A stretch of DNA of 64,000 nt from Diphasiastrum complanatum (GCA_029204225.1 CM055097.1:74110973-74174972), one strand, 5' to 3'; shown: positions 47,895-60,389, numbered from the stretch's first letter. Numbers and translations: made by a program. Notes: generated from the letters alone by a model not told the origin.

Positions 47895-49157
47895 ATGTTG
47901 TCCCATCCCAGTTCAAGTTCTGATGATCCCGAAGCAAGCAAGCTCGACATCCAGCTATGCAAGTTAGACCTTACAGAGATGCAGACCTGGTACAAGCAGG
48001 CAGAGTCCTTCTTCAAGGAAATTGAATTTCAGGTCCCTGTCTTGACAGGCTATCAAAGCCCGTATCTGGTACACATGGCATATGCCAATTATCATACCAT
48101 GGCAAGATCATGTCAAATCATAGTCCCCCCTATAAGAATTAGTGAAGCCCGAGGACATTCAATTCCAGGCCCCATAGGCCTCAGCCATCGGAATGGAAAA
48201 ATATGTAAGGCTGATCCAGGAACGGGAAGCCGAAAAGCGAAATTTCGAAAACATTGTGGCCAAACAAGAGAAGATCATCCTGGAGTCCCAGAAGCAACTG
48301 GAAGACACTACGAAGGCCCTGCAACAAGCCTTGGACAAGGTGAACCAACTATGGGACATGGCATGCAAGGCTCAAGCAGGTGCTCAATCAATAAAGCCGC
48401 GGGATGATGATGGGAATGATGGCATAGGAAATCAAGGCGGGCAAACCCACCCATCAGATGGTAGCTTGGGATTGGGTGGCCAGAGAGCCTGCTTCCATGA
48501 CTTTTCCCCGACCCCCTCCCACATTTAACCCTTCCTCCTACTCTGCATTTAATTTTATGAAACATTCATTCCAACTTACCCAATTCTTCCATCTCCCCTC
48601 TCTTCATCATCTCCTAGCAAAATAATGGGCCTATCAAAAGGTCCAGCTGACACTTACAAAGCCCGACGGGACGAGTTCCTCCAACAACTCCACCCCCCAG
48701 TGCTGCGTATAACTTGTTGATTCCACCTCCTCCTAAATCGTTCACCCCTGCACCTCTCTCTCCAGATCATTCCATCCCTGACCTTCCAGAAACTAACACT
48801 GACATGGGGGGTGATGATGACTTCTTGGCAGACCAACCAGAAACGAGAAGGTTCTTTCCCAGACCAGACACAAGTGCAGCTGAGCCATCGACAAGCGAGC
48901 GGGCTAAAGAGAAAGATACAGGCACCAAGGCCCTAGATGATTATCTGGCAAGGCCATCTTAGCTACGTAGGACAACTTCCCCTACTAGGCCCATAGGCAA
49001 ACTGGCTGACACAAGAGAGTCAGAGAAATTTGAGAGAAAATACCCTCCCAACATGAGGGGAGGCAAAGAAGACATTGATCAAAGCCAATACTCCACCAGG
49101 GCCGAGATCATTGTCGCGCTACAACCGCAGCCAATGTGGCGAAGTAAAGTCCCGAAG
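47895..49157 (+). pseudogene. Gypsy gag-like coding region
   Basis: It begins MLSHPSSSSDDPEASKLDIQ with LCKLDLTEMQTWYKQAESFF. A frame change near 48200 leads to a long coiled coil (KYVRLIQEREAEKRNFENI; KQLEDTTKALQQALDKVNQL). Further frames at 48626-49157 hold MGLSKGPADTYKARRDEFLQ, acidic/Pro-rich linkers and YSTRAEIIVALQPQP. The composition fits a large gag of Tat/Ogre-like gypsy elements, but no zinc knuckle was seen, so the call rests on context. It is cut off at 49157 by the LTR repeat. Confidence 0.5.
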
Positions 49158-49768
49158 ACCAGATTAACTACTGAAACAAGAAACAAGATTCAAGAAACTA
49201 AATTCTTAACAACATTTAACAATCTAAGAATCAAGAAACATTCATCATTTGATGCTTAGACTACTCAAGAACAATCAAGAACTGGGTTGTAAGGGAGTAT
49301 GCAAGATCTATACCACAAACCAGCCTATCTAGTTTACTTGAATGCTGATTACCACAAGATTCCACAAACAAGAACTAAATGCTAATCCACAACTAAGCAA
49401 GAAACAAGAAACAAGAACCTAGTTAATCCACAATGCAAAGGAATCAAGCATGCTCATAGAAATCTCACTCAAGAGCATTGCCATGAACAAGGAGCTAAGC
49501 TATCATCAAGAACTCGTGGAGTATCCTCTTTATTTGCTCAAGAGAACTTGACAATACAATCAAAGCTCCCTCACAAGAGAGGGGGGCCCTTAAATAAGCA
49601 AGAAGGCTGCCCATGTGGAGCCCATGTGGCAATTCCACTAAAATAGAATTACATGTGGAATTTGCCCTTCCACTAAAGGTCACCATCAAAAGGTGGCTCA
49701 CTCTAACTAATTTAAGGGGGGTCTACCTTTATTTACAATGCCTAGGAAACATTACTAGCTCCTACATG
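49158..49768 (-). repeat. Right copy of 0.6-kb copia-LTR direct repeat
   Basis: This partner of 43469-44067 begins abruptly after gypsy gag-like sequence. It is continued on the right by unique sequence to the copia RNase H remnant at 50150, as expected for a minus-strand 3' LTR. Confidence 0.85.
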
Positions 49769-50149
49769 ATCATTCCTTCTTTGGGATACACCATGTAGGC
49801 TCACATAGTTAACTCACTATCTTCCTAGCTAGTATTTCCTCGGCTCTCATGCTCGGCTCTCAGCTTCTTATGCTCTCTTCCTTCTGAGACCTCCTCGGTC
49901 ATGGGTGAGAGATAACTTGTGTCTCCAGCTTGGCTTGGCACTTGGAGATTCCCTAGAATCTACTAACAGTTTGCCTCCCTAATCTAGAAGGGTAAGCCTT
50001 AGAGGGGTTATTCTTTCTTTCTCTCATTGTGTAGAGCATTGCCTAGAGTTGGATCTTACACTCAAGAATACTCACCCATGCTATCATGCCCTCTCACATC
50101 CTTCCATTCTCAAGCTAGTGGATCCATAGTCGGAACGGTGGTAGAAGAG
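49769..50149 (-). other. Likely rest of a copia 3' LTR
   Basis: A non-coding, CT-rich stretch between the direct-repeat copy and the RNase H remnant. It is presumed LTR plus polypurine tract of the same minus-strand copia, but no exact LTR edge was found. Confidence 0.35.
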
Positions 50150-50545
50150 CTAACAGCTTAGCAACTTCGTGAATATATCATCTGCTTTGTGTAGCGGTAC
50201 TACTACAATGAATCACATCTATATCCTCTGAACAAAGTTTCTCGCATATAAAGTGATACTTTATTTCCATATGTTTTATTCTAGCATGAAACACATGATT
50301 TTTAGCCAATTGAATTCCACTCTGACTAACCCAAGAGACGATTGGGCCTTTGGTTTGCTTTATTGCAATCTCTTTAAATAGCTATCATAGCCAAACTGCT
50401 TCTTGTGTTGTAGAACATAAGGCTTTTTATTCAGCTTCAATGGTGGAAAGTGATACGGTGTTCCACTTTTTGCTTGACCAGAAAAAACAACCATTTCCAA
50501 CATCGAAAGCATAACCAGTGGTAGATCTTTTATCATCTATACTAC
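50150..50545 (-). pseudogene. Ty1/copia element Y RNase H
   Basis: Minus-strand reading gives FFWSSKKWNTVSLSTIEAE, KALCSTTQEAVWL, SGIQLAKNHVFHARIKHMEI and KYHFICEKLCSEDIDVIHCS, a clear copia RNase H with a few stops. Confidence 0.78.
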
Positions 50546-51189
50546 TTGTTGGAGATGTGCGAAAGCACGTTGCGACATGGGCGAGTATCCCTCGGTGCAT
50601 GAAACCACGTCTATCAGATTTGGGCTGACTTCGACTGCCCTATTTGATCACAACTTCGAAGTCACCGGATCGATGCAATCGATTCCATGGCCATGCACAG
50701 ATTAGATTGGTTTATGATTTAGATTTGCGGAAACGTATTAGGTGCAAAAATTAGAGCAACATGATCGACTCAGACTATCAGTCAAACAAAATGATTTAAC
50801 TTGCTAATAAGTTTATCTACAAGCAACAATCGATCAGAACATGAATAAAATGGGCATTCAATCATAGTATACATGACCTAGATTCCTGAAACATTGAATG
50901 TAATCAGAGTCGTGTTCTTCTTGAAACAATACTCTAAGATAACAAAGAGAAAAAACAAAACAATTACGCTTTGGATGTTCGATTGATCAAATATGTAGAT
51001 TATTAAGCTAACCGAGCAACTGATAAAATGCTGGATATATACACATGGCTAACTAACTAAAAGAATAAATGCTTTAAAATCACCCAATTTGTATTTGCCC
51101 CCTACAACTCTCCCTTGTCCTCATCACTCTTACCCTTCTTTGGAATATGCTTCCAGCCTTTATGCATGCCTCTAGCTACCAATGTCTAA

Positions 51190-51600
51190 TCCTCTTGAGT
51201 AGCATGTCTCGATTTGACCTCTTTATGTCTTTGCTCTTCCTGCAACAAGATCCCATGTAGATCTTTGAAAGTGAGCAATCTCTCCCTTGTTGTTAGGCTA
51301 CTCATGAAAATTTGCAAGCCTTCTGATACAGTATGGACCAATTTGATATCCCTTTTGGGCTCACCAATGGCAATTGATTGGTCTCATAGTTTCTTGATCC
51401 TAGTGAAGAAGGATCTCACACTTTTTTTGTCCTCTATCCTAATAATGTTTAGCCTTGACTTCAAAAACATGGCTCGAGATAGATTGGCAGTTTGATATTT
51501 GCCCTTAAGGCTTCTCAAACACCTTTAGCTGAAACCGCATTGCTAATGTGGGTGATCACATGGTCCTTCACTGATAGATTGATCAAAGATAAAATGTTTG
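51190..51600 (-). pseudogene. Ty1/copia element Y gag fragment
   Basis: Minus-strand fragments in more than one frame read ANILSLINLSVKDHVITHIS, IAIGEPKRDIKLVHTVSEGL and RERLLTFKDLHGILLQEEQR, the UBN2-type gag of copia elements. The protease, integrase and RT expected between this and the RNase H at 50545 are missing (about 650 bp of other sequence remains). Confidence 0.7.
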
Positions 51601-51996
51601 CAGATTCCACACTCTAGAATCTGTTTACTAACTCTTTGTTTTTTTACTTCTCTTGGTTACAACTGTGTGCTTGTGTTCTGCCTATCAGCAAAGGTTGTGG
51701 GCATGTCTTAGTGTTTATCTTGCTTATTACCATGCCCAGATCAGGCAAACAGATTCTCAGGGTTGTAGTATAGTTCAACCTGTCATGGATACTCCAATTT
51801 CGAATACTCTTGAACTCTTGAAATCACTTGCATTTATTCTACCATGCAAGCACACCAAGAATGCCCAAAAACAGCTCTTCTTGAAACATGACTAGAATAG
51901 ATCATTGCAAAATGGAAACTAATCTACTTGCAAGATCAGAATATTACTCTAGCATGTCTCATTCCACATCAAAAACAAGAAAACACTTCTACAGAC

Positions 51997-52036
51997 ATTC
52001 AAGAATCAAGAAGCTCCATCTTCTTGGTTCTTGAAT
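51997..52036. repeat. 17-bp stem-loop
   Basis: ATTCAAGAATCAAGAAG, a 6-nt loop, then CTTCTTGGTTCTTGAAT: a stem with one mismatch. It is one of four related hairpins (see 52191-52230, 43521-43558, 49223-49260). Confidence 0.85.
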
Positions 52037-52190
52037 TTTCCAAAAAACTCAAGAAACTAAAACGTAAATGAATTTGCAAGATCTACACCACATTATTGGC
52101 TACAAATCTCTTGGATGCTTGCAACCTACATTAATTCACGAAAACATGAAACAAGAAACTAATTAAACTAAACTAGACAGCATTTTTGAA

Positions 52191-52230
52191 GTCCAAGAAT
52201 CAAGAAACCCTCATTTCTTGATTCTTGGAC
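52191..52230. repeat. Perfect 17-bp stem-loop
   Basis: GTCCAAGAATCAAGAAA, loop CCCTCA, then TTTCTTGATTCTTGGAC: all 17 pairs match. It lies in LTR-like sequence related to the 0.6-kb repeat. Confidence 0.92.
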
Positions 52231-52261
52231 ACCCCAAGAACATCAAGAACTAGAATGTCTA

Positions 52262-52437
52262 CATAATGAATGTAAAATGTACAAATAAACCCTAAACCCT
52301 GATAGAGAGAGAAAACCTAGGAGTAGACTACTAGACTAGCCTACGACTAGTTACAGTTGTCAATAATAAAGTACATCATGAACAGTAACTAAGAAGCGTA
52401 ACAATGAAGTTTATCATTGTTCTAACACTCTCCCTCA
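52262..52437 (-). mobile_element. 3' LTR end and polypurine tract of copia element Z
   Basis: The LTR end ...CATTGTTCTAACA (52427) is followed by CTCTCCCTCA, which on the minus strand is the polypurine tract TGAGGGAGAG. About 110 bp (52320-52427) align with the end of the right LTR. The next 55 bp to the left align only in inverted orientation, and beyond that no match remains, so this LTR is truncated or rearranged. Confidence 0.75.
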
Positions 52438-53870
52438 ATGATAAAATTACATTCTTCTATTCCTAGTACAGTACGAAACTTTTCAAATTTACATCTAACT
52501 AATGACTTAGTAAAAATATTTGTCACTTGATCTTCAGATTTACAGAAAACAAGATCAATGGCTCCATCAAAAAATTTCTCTCGAACAAAATGATAATGTA
52601 TTTCGATGTGCTTGGTTCGAGCATGTAAAACTGGATTTTTGGCAAGGTGAATGTAGCTTTGATTGTTGCAAGATATAGTAGTCGCATCCACCTATGGTTG
52701 ACCTAAATCCACAAGCAATCTTCGTAACCATACCGCTTCTTGTGTAGCATTGTTGAGTGCTCGATATTCAGCTTCCGTCAAGGATAAGACTACTGTAGGT
52801 TGTTTTTTGCTGCTCCATGAAACTGCAGCTGTACCATAATTGAATGTATGACCACTGGTAGATCTTCTGTCATCAATATTACTTCCCAATCGGCATCGAT
52901 ACTTCCTACCAATATTGGCGCTTCAAGTTGATCATACTTCCCTCGAATGTATCTGAGAATACGTTTAGCAGACTTCCAGTGTGCTTGACTAGGATCTTGC
53001 ATAAATTGACTAACAACACCAACAACATAAGAAATATCAGGTCATGTGTGTGTCAAATAAATCAAACTACCCACCACTTATCTATACAAATAAGCATCTA
53101 CTTTCTCAAATTCATCATATGTAGTAAGCTTCGTGTTGACATCCACAAAGGCTTACAATCATGCATATTGAACTTATAAAGCAAATCTCGTGCATATTTG
53201 CTTTGTGTAAGAAAGACCACGTCTTCCTTTTGCCATACTTCAATGCCAAGACAAAAGTGCATCAATCCTAGATCACTCATGTCAAAAGGAAAGATTTGAT
53301 TTGATTTCATCAATTAAGTTCTCATTACTTCTTGTAATAATCAAATCATCCACGTACAACACAATGAATACTATATCTAAATCTTGTCTTAGAATGTAAA
53401 GATTAGAATCAACATCACTCTTTATCATTCCCCTTCGCTTAAAATGTTCATCAATGCAAGAGTACCGTGGTGCTTGCTTCAATCCATAAATAGCTTTGTT
53501 GAGCTTACAAACAAAATGCTCTATCCCTGGCTCAACAAATCCTTGAGGTTGTACTAAGTACACCTCTTCATCCAGCACTCCATTAAGAAAAGCAGATTTA
53601 ACGTCCATTTGCTGGATCTTCCAACCATAGAAAGCAAAAATAGCAATGACAGAACGTATAGTTACCATCTTAGCAACGAGTGTGAAGGTTTCCTCAAAAT
53701 CAATACCTTCCTGTTGCTTAAATCCTCTCGCAACCAACCGTGCTTTGTACTTGTTGAGTTGCCCATCAGTTCCAAATTTGATCTTGTATATCCATTTGCA
53801 AGTGATAGGTGTCTTACCATCAGGTAGCTCAATTTTGATATAGCTTCCATTTCCGTTTCCAGAGGCCACT
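52438..53870 (-). pseudogene. Copia element Z reverse transcriptase and RNase H
   Basis: The RT frame 53869-53282 has TCKWIYKIKFGTDGQLNKYK, GFKQQEGIDFEETF, QMDVKSAFLNGVLDEEVYL, AIYGLKQAP and the catalytic IVLYVDDLIITRSNE. A frameshift follows, then FDMSDLGLMHFCLGIEVWQ at 53290. RNase H lies in frames down to 52440: SIDADWE, DRRSTSGHTFNYGTAAVSW, SLTEAEYRALNNATQEAVWL, a stop, then SCNNQSYIHLAKNPVLHART and VTNIFTKSL. Few lesions are present; this is one of the better preserved pol regions. Confidence 0.9.
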
Positions 53871-54261
53871 CCTCGTGCTCCTTTGCTTTATCAAAATTTT
53901 TTGGTTCTTGAGCCTTGAGCATAGAACCCATTAGGGCTAGATTCATCTCTAATCTTGCAAGACGTTTTCAATTTTTACTTGATCTTCTAAGCTTTTTCTG
54001 CTCACTAGATTCGGGAGTATCTCCCTTCTTAGCATCATCTGTGACTGATAAGTACCATTTAGGTACTCTCTTGAGGATTTCAGCATCAGGCTTGCCTTTG
54101 TCCAATGGATTTTCCATATCAAAATCCACTTCCTTATTGACTTGTACGTTCGCTCCCTCATCAAAAAGTTCAGTGATTACTTCAGATTATTCACCTCGGC
54201 CCATCTCGTCAAATGTAGCATCCCTAGAAATCACAAGCTTCTGTGCATTTGTGTCATACAT

Positions 54262-55480
54262 CTATGCCTTGGCCTTCTCATATCCAAGGAAAATACACTT
54301 GATAGCTTTTGCATCCAATTTTCTTCGTTTCTCATCAGGAATATGAGCATAAGCATCACAACCAAATACTCTCAGATGAGAAATATTAGGTTTCTTTCTA
54401 GTAACAGCTTCATGAGGTGTCTTACCTTCCACAGATTTTGTTAGACATCGATCTAAGATGTGCGTAGCTGTGCTACAAGCTTCTGCCCAAAAGGTGTTTG
54501 GCAGACCCTTGTTCTTGAGCATCGCCCTGGCCATCTCAACAATAGATCTGTTCTTTCGTTCTGCAACTCCATTTGGTTGTGGTGAATAAGGTGTTGTAGT
54601 CTGCCTCTTGGTCCCTTGATCTTTGTAGAAATCAATAAATTCTGTCGAAAAATACTCACCACCTCCATCAGATCTCAAAGTCTTGATGCAACATCCTGTT
54701 TGCTTTTCAACTAATGCCTTGAATTCCCTGAACTTAGCAAAAGCATCTGATTTCTTGCTTATGAAATAAATCCAAATGCACCTGCTATAATCATCAATGA
54801 AGGTAATAAAGTAATAGTAGCCACTAAGAGATCTAGTCTGCATAGGTCCACATAGATCACTATGGACTAGATCTAGGATGCCACTGACTCTCCTTGCTCC
54901 ACTTTTAAGAAACCTCTCTCTGTGTTGTTTTCCCAAAATGCAACCCTCACAAAAAATTTTTTCAAAAGAAATATCAGGCAATCCAATAACTAGATTACTT
55001 CTTTTGAGAATCTGTAAACTTTGAGCACTGATATGACCAAATCATTGATGCCAAAGATCACTTCGACTATCAACAATGCTTACCATAGCTTGAGCAAAAG
55101 ATCTCGCATTCAATTTGTAGAGTCGATTCCCGTTGACTCTAGCTCTTGTAGCAATCACTTTGTAGTGATCCTTGATGTCTTTGACAAGACATTTGAACCT
55201 GTCAAACTCAACCTTGAGTTATTGATCAGCCATTGTCCCAACAGATAGTAGATTGTTAGCTAGGCTAGATACATATTGTACATTGCTTATCCGCTTTATC
55301 ATCCCGCTGGCTAACTTCACTGGTACCACTCCAAATCCTTTAACAGACAGCAATTTGCCATCGGCTTGTCCAACTTCATCACCATTGTGAGTTTCCTTGA
55401 GTTCTGAAAACTACTCTTTCCTTGAAGTCATGTGCTTGGATGCACCACTATCAATGTACCAGGTATCCTTGGCTTCATCA
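54262..55480 (-). pseudogene. Copia element Z protease and integrase
   Basis: The protease (about 55470) reads WYIDSGASKHMTSRKE followed by a stop. Pre-integrase has DLWHQ-FGHISAQSLQ, and CEGCILGKQHRERF follows. The integrase frame 54981-54262 contains LVHSDLCGPMQTRSLSGYYY, FITFIDDYSRCIWIY, KTLRSDGGGEYFSTEFI and YSPQPNGVAERKNRSIVEMA, so the D, D and E positions are kept. The C-terminus reaches KCIFLGYEKAKA. Confidence 0.9.
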
Positions 55481-55639
55481 CTTGTCATTAATGATGTAAT
55501 GAGCAAGTTTGAACTCTCACCTATATTATCTTTATATTGATCATCATCGTATTGATGTTGATCAGCATAATTGTCTTCATAATAATCATCATCAAATTGA
55601 TGTTGATCAGCATAATTTTTTGCTTGCCATTCGCCTTTT

Positions 55640-56490
55640 CTTTGTTCTATCTCCTTCTATTTCTTGAAGCATTCACGCTCCCAATGGCCAGGTTTGTTGC
55701 AGTACCTACAATTTCTAGGTTTATTTTGCTTGGAATAGCCGTGTCCTTGACCTTGGCCTTGATTCCAATTGCCTCGATTTGAGCCATCATTGGATTGTTC
55801 TTGAAATTGTTGGGACGATCCACGATTTGAGTTTCCACCTCTTGATTGATACCTTCCACGGCCAAATCTTCCTCCTCGTCTTCTAACTGCAAGAGCTTGA
55901 TCATAGCCCTTGTTACGATGATTCAAGTTCTCTTGACGTTGCTCTTCCTGCAAAAGCAATCTACCTAGTTCTTCATAGGTTGGAAGGTTCTCTCTTGTAG
56001 CTATACTTATCACAAACATCTGATGTGACTCACTCAGACTATTCAATGTCAACTGCACGATCTCACAATCCTGTACTCGCTCTCCAACTGCTGCTAATTG
56101 GTCACGAATCTCTTTGATCTTCAGTAGGTGGCAACAATAGTTGCACCATCATCCATCCGCAATGTGTGCAGCTTCGTCTTCAAAAATAGCACTCGAGATG
56201 TGTTTGTGGTCTCAAACACTGTCTTCAACATATCTCATGTTTCTTTTGGTCATTCTGAATCTGAAATGTAGGGAATAATTGCATCTCTGTTGATGACATT
56301 TTGTGCTTTCCGTTTTCTCCTGTCAAATGCTAGCTGATCTTCTTCAATCACTGGCCTTGTCTCTTCACCTGTCACGATCTCCCATAGCTCATCAAAATGT
56401 TTTTCAGTTTGAATTTCCAAATTGCATATTGCCGGCTCCTTCCAATTTGCTTGACTCATTGAGGATGCTCTCGACTAGAGTTGCCATTAC
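55640..56490 (-). pseudogene. Copia element Z gag
   Basis: Gag starts near 56487 (MATLVESILNESSKLEGAGN in one frame, MSQANWKEPAICNLEIQ in the next). The frame 56058-55657 gives LTLNSLSESHQMFVISIATR, LPTYEELGRLLLQEEQRQEN, an RG-rich stretch and the zinc knuckle CRYCNKPGHWEREC. Several frameshifts interrupt the N-terminal half. Confidence 0.88.
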
Positions 56491-57199
56491 TGGATAGATG
56501 AGTCCAGATTGTAGAAAAAAATGGCTCAGTCTAAACACACAACTTGTCTCCAAATTTATCACACCACAAAACTGTATATTCTTGGTTGTACACCTGATAT
56601 CGGTTCAGCGCGCAGGTGTACTACCGCTTGGGACCTTCTTGGGCTCGCGCATGTTGATCCGATATTGGTACAGATATGTGATATCGATTCGGCGCATGGG
56701 TGTACAACCGCTCGAGAATTCCTTTAGCTTGCACGCGTTGATCCGATATCAGTACGGATCAGGATGAAAAGTAGAGGTAATATAAGAATTTTCAAAGAGA
56801 ATATTCTAGATTCCTCACTTCGGTGCGATTGCTACTCTGCCTCCTCTTTGCAAAGATTTTGAAGTGTGTGATCGTTCAAAAGGCAAAAATCAGTAATGTA
56901 AAAAGTATGAAAACTCATAAACTCTGAATGGAAATACTAGACACTGTCTAGTGTGATCTGTACAATGGGAGATTTCTTGGTTGTCTGATGTTGCCCTGAC
57001 CTTTCAGATGCCTCCGGGACTGTGTCTTCGTTCCCCACTGATGATTTCTGAGCTCCAAAACCTACAGAATACACCAAAGAAGGATTCCTTCCAACCGTTT
57101 TGTCTCTCCCAGCTTTCACCTCTTGTGAAGGACTTTCTCACTTCATTTCGGAGCCTGTGACAAGCTGTATCCACTGATCAGGCACACATGACTATCGCA

Positions 57200-57605
57200 G
57201 CTCTGATACCATGTCAATAATCAGATAAGCAACATCACGCATTCACCATAAGCAATCACCAAAGAAGATGGAAGAAGAACAGAATGGAAATTTTTTTTTG
57301 AATGTTTATCTAACATGAGATCAAGGAATTCCATTGGCCATAAAAAATATACGAATAAGGAATCCCATCAAGTTTTGACACCCAGGGAAAGGTCACAATG
57401 CTTTTGGATGGAGTGCTCTTGCTAGCAAAATAGTGTGAAGTAATTGTTTTCTCTCTCTATCAGGGTTCAAGGTTTATTTGTACATTTTATATTCAGTATG
57501 CAATACAGTGTGATAGAGTATTCTAGTTACAGCTATCAATAATAAAATACATCGTGAACATTAACTAAGAAGTGTAACAATGAAGTTTATTATTGATTTC
57601 TAACA
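57200..57605 (-). mobile_element. 5' LTR and primer-binding site of copia element Z
   Basis: GCTCTGATACCA (57200-57211) is the reverse complement of the plant primer-binding site. The LTR runs from TGTCAATAATCAG (57212, sharing the final base of the site) to TTGATTTCTAACA (57605), 394 bp, and its terminal 110 bp match 52320-52427. The element therefore spans about 52.3-57.6 kb on the minus strand. Confidence 0.85.
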
Positions 57606-58728
57606 CAGACCGGGTGGATTCTACTTCACCCGTGTCCATGAGGATTATTGAGGGTCTGCGACTATCAGATTGGTAAGCCCTTCCTATCATAGTTGATTTG
57701 CCTAACTCCCTAGCGCTTGGGGGCTAGATCAAAGGAGATCTAGGATTGGTTAGGCTGGTTGCACTTCCCCTTGGTGTTCTTAAAGCAGCTTGGTGTGGGC
57801 AGGTTTGAGGTGAAATCAAGTCAACGGCAATTTAGGCAGTTTCGGTAAATCAGTGATCTTCCAAGTAGGTATTCGACCTTTTTGGTTGAATCAGTTTGGA
57901 ACGATTTCGTGATTGTTTGTTCAAATTTGGCTTTTCCGGTCGTGCGCATGCAATAATGAATTTTCTGGTTATTCTTATTGCTAGATTTTTGGTTTTGGGA
58001 GGGAATTCATGATTGCATGCGGTTATGGAATCCTAGCTCTGTTGAAGATGTAGGATTGAGGCTTGCTGCGAATCTATGGCATGCTTGTATGTGGAATAGC
58101 CTTGGAATTCTGGGTTTCAAAGCTATGTATGGAAAGCATACGCCGGTTTAATTCAATAAGCTGTGTGGTTGTTGGCTGGTTATTGATGATTGTATGTGGC
58201 CAAAACCAGAAATTTATGTAATAAGAGTAGGAAATAGACTGCATGCCATATTTTATCCATGCATGCTAGATTGGCATGGTTTTTTACTTCCTAAATCTCT
58301 GTTTTATGCAAGAAAGCTTTGAGAGTGAAGCTTGTAGTGCTGCTAGCAGAAGTAATGAAGTAAAATAATGTTTCAATGCTGAAAAAAAGAGTTTAGACAA
58401 CATAAGTGCTGTAGTAATCTACTCTATGGAATTGCTTGAAAAGAGTTAGCAAAGCATAGAAACTGAGAGAATAGCATTAAAGAAAGTGACTGCTTGTGGT
58501 TTGATGTTCAGTTGCACTCTAGTGGTATCCTTGAATCTGCCATGGAATTAGTTGTTGCTTTCTTTTGATGTGGAGCAAAGAAAAAAACAGGGTTTTGGAA
58601 GAAAAACACTGCTTCCTATCTGTTTCCTTCCTGGCTATTGGAGATGGCGGCTGTTATGGCTATGGGCGGGCGGCTCTGGAGGTGAGACAACACGATTCTA
58701 GTGCCCCCGGACCTGCTACTTCTTGCCA

Positions 58729-58813
<85 letters not shown>

Positions 58814-60389
58814 CGGTTTCTGCGCCTGGCAAACCGTGGGCTTGGAGGCCATAGTGTTTTTTTGGAAAGAAAAAACCATTGCTTTTGGATAGGTAGGAGG
58901 GGAGTAGGTTTTTCCTCCCTAGTGGGGGGAAGATGCTCATGCGTCCTACTAATTTTTTTGACCCATGCACACAATTTGCTCTCCGGTTTTGCATGCATGC
59001 GTCAGTGTGGGAAGGGAGCTTTAGGCTTGTTTTTTTTTCAGTCTAGAATTTTGCTTTTGGTTCTTGTCACAAAAAAAACGTATTATTGGCTTGAATTTTA
59101 TTGGAGTCTATGCCAAGGGCTTTTATGTTGATTTTTTAATAGAAACCGTCTTTTTGATTTGATTTGGTTTTCAGACGGTTTCTCACATTTTTAACTGGTT
59201 TGTTGTATTGGCAGTTATGGCCGATATGGAGCAAGAGTTATTCGGCAAGGGCATGTGGGAAGTTCGGATAATAACCTGTAGTCCTGGACAATATGAGCAA
59301 GGCATTGCTTGAGATACACCAGAGAAATAAGCAGCGGGATGAGCAAATCAAGTTTCTGTTGTCTCAATTCGCGCTTTTATTAGAGTATTTGCAATACATG
59401 CATATGACTTGTGGAATAACTTTTTCTTTTCTAAATCTTGTTTATTTGAAAGACTAGCCAATTGTGATGTTATGATGGAGAATGGGCATGCATTATCTAA
59501 ACATCATTCTTATAAGATACTAGTGTGATACTTTTGGAAGGCTTTTCTATGACTAGTGAAGTCCAATATGATAGAAATCTTTATTGAATAATAATTGATG
59601 TTCATGGATAGATGATTTTACTTTTAATGGAATAACATAAGGCTTAGACTCACTTCATATGCTAGTCATTGAGCTCAATCTCTTAAGTATACTAGATGAA
59701 CGTGTAATAGTCTCACACAAGCCAAACTAAAGGACCTAAAATTGCGTGAATCTCAGTACCAAAGACAGAATTGACAAGCATCCAAGATGTTAATCAACAA
59801 CTAGGGGATAGATTATCCATAGAGGGTATGAAATGTGGAAGGAAGAATATTATCGATTCAATGGTATGCTAATATGGGGAGGAATTCGATCATTTGGAGG
59901 AGCTGAAGTATGTCAAATTTTATCATCACAACACGAGATGTGGAAGCAAGAGGAGAGTAGTCCTACTAGAATCTGAATGCAACTCTCTCGAATACCTTAT
60001 AGTTCCAATGTAGCTATCTAGAATCTCAATGCAACTCTCTGGAATACCTTATAGTCACAATGTAGCTATCTATTATAACTTTGAACAAACTAGCAAATTT
60101 GTATAGCTTATTCCAAGTTAAAAGTATTATGTAGAATTGAATTTCAAGCCTATCTTAAAATTTTATAATCATGTTCTTATTTGAGTTCGTTATTGCACAT
60201 TGACATCCTATGATTTATGACTTCCCACAATTCGCCCTTTTATTTGAAAGGTTCTTCAAACATAATTTGTATATTTGTATCGATACGATGTCACACTAAC
60301 ATTTTACCTAGGCTTTTTGTATGCATTTGTTCTACCATCTTTATGGGTCGCGATATTCTTCCTACCTAAGAAAGAATCATATATACAAA

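Noticed and set aside
58565-59131. 188-residue plus-strand frame
   Set aside because: A quarter of it is (CT)40 translated as Ser-Leu; the remaining parts have no motif and no splice context.
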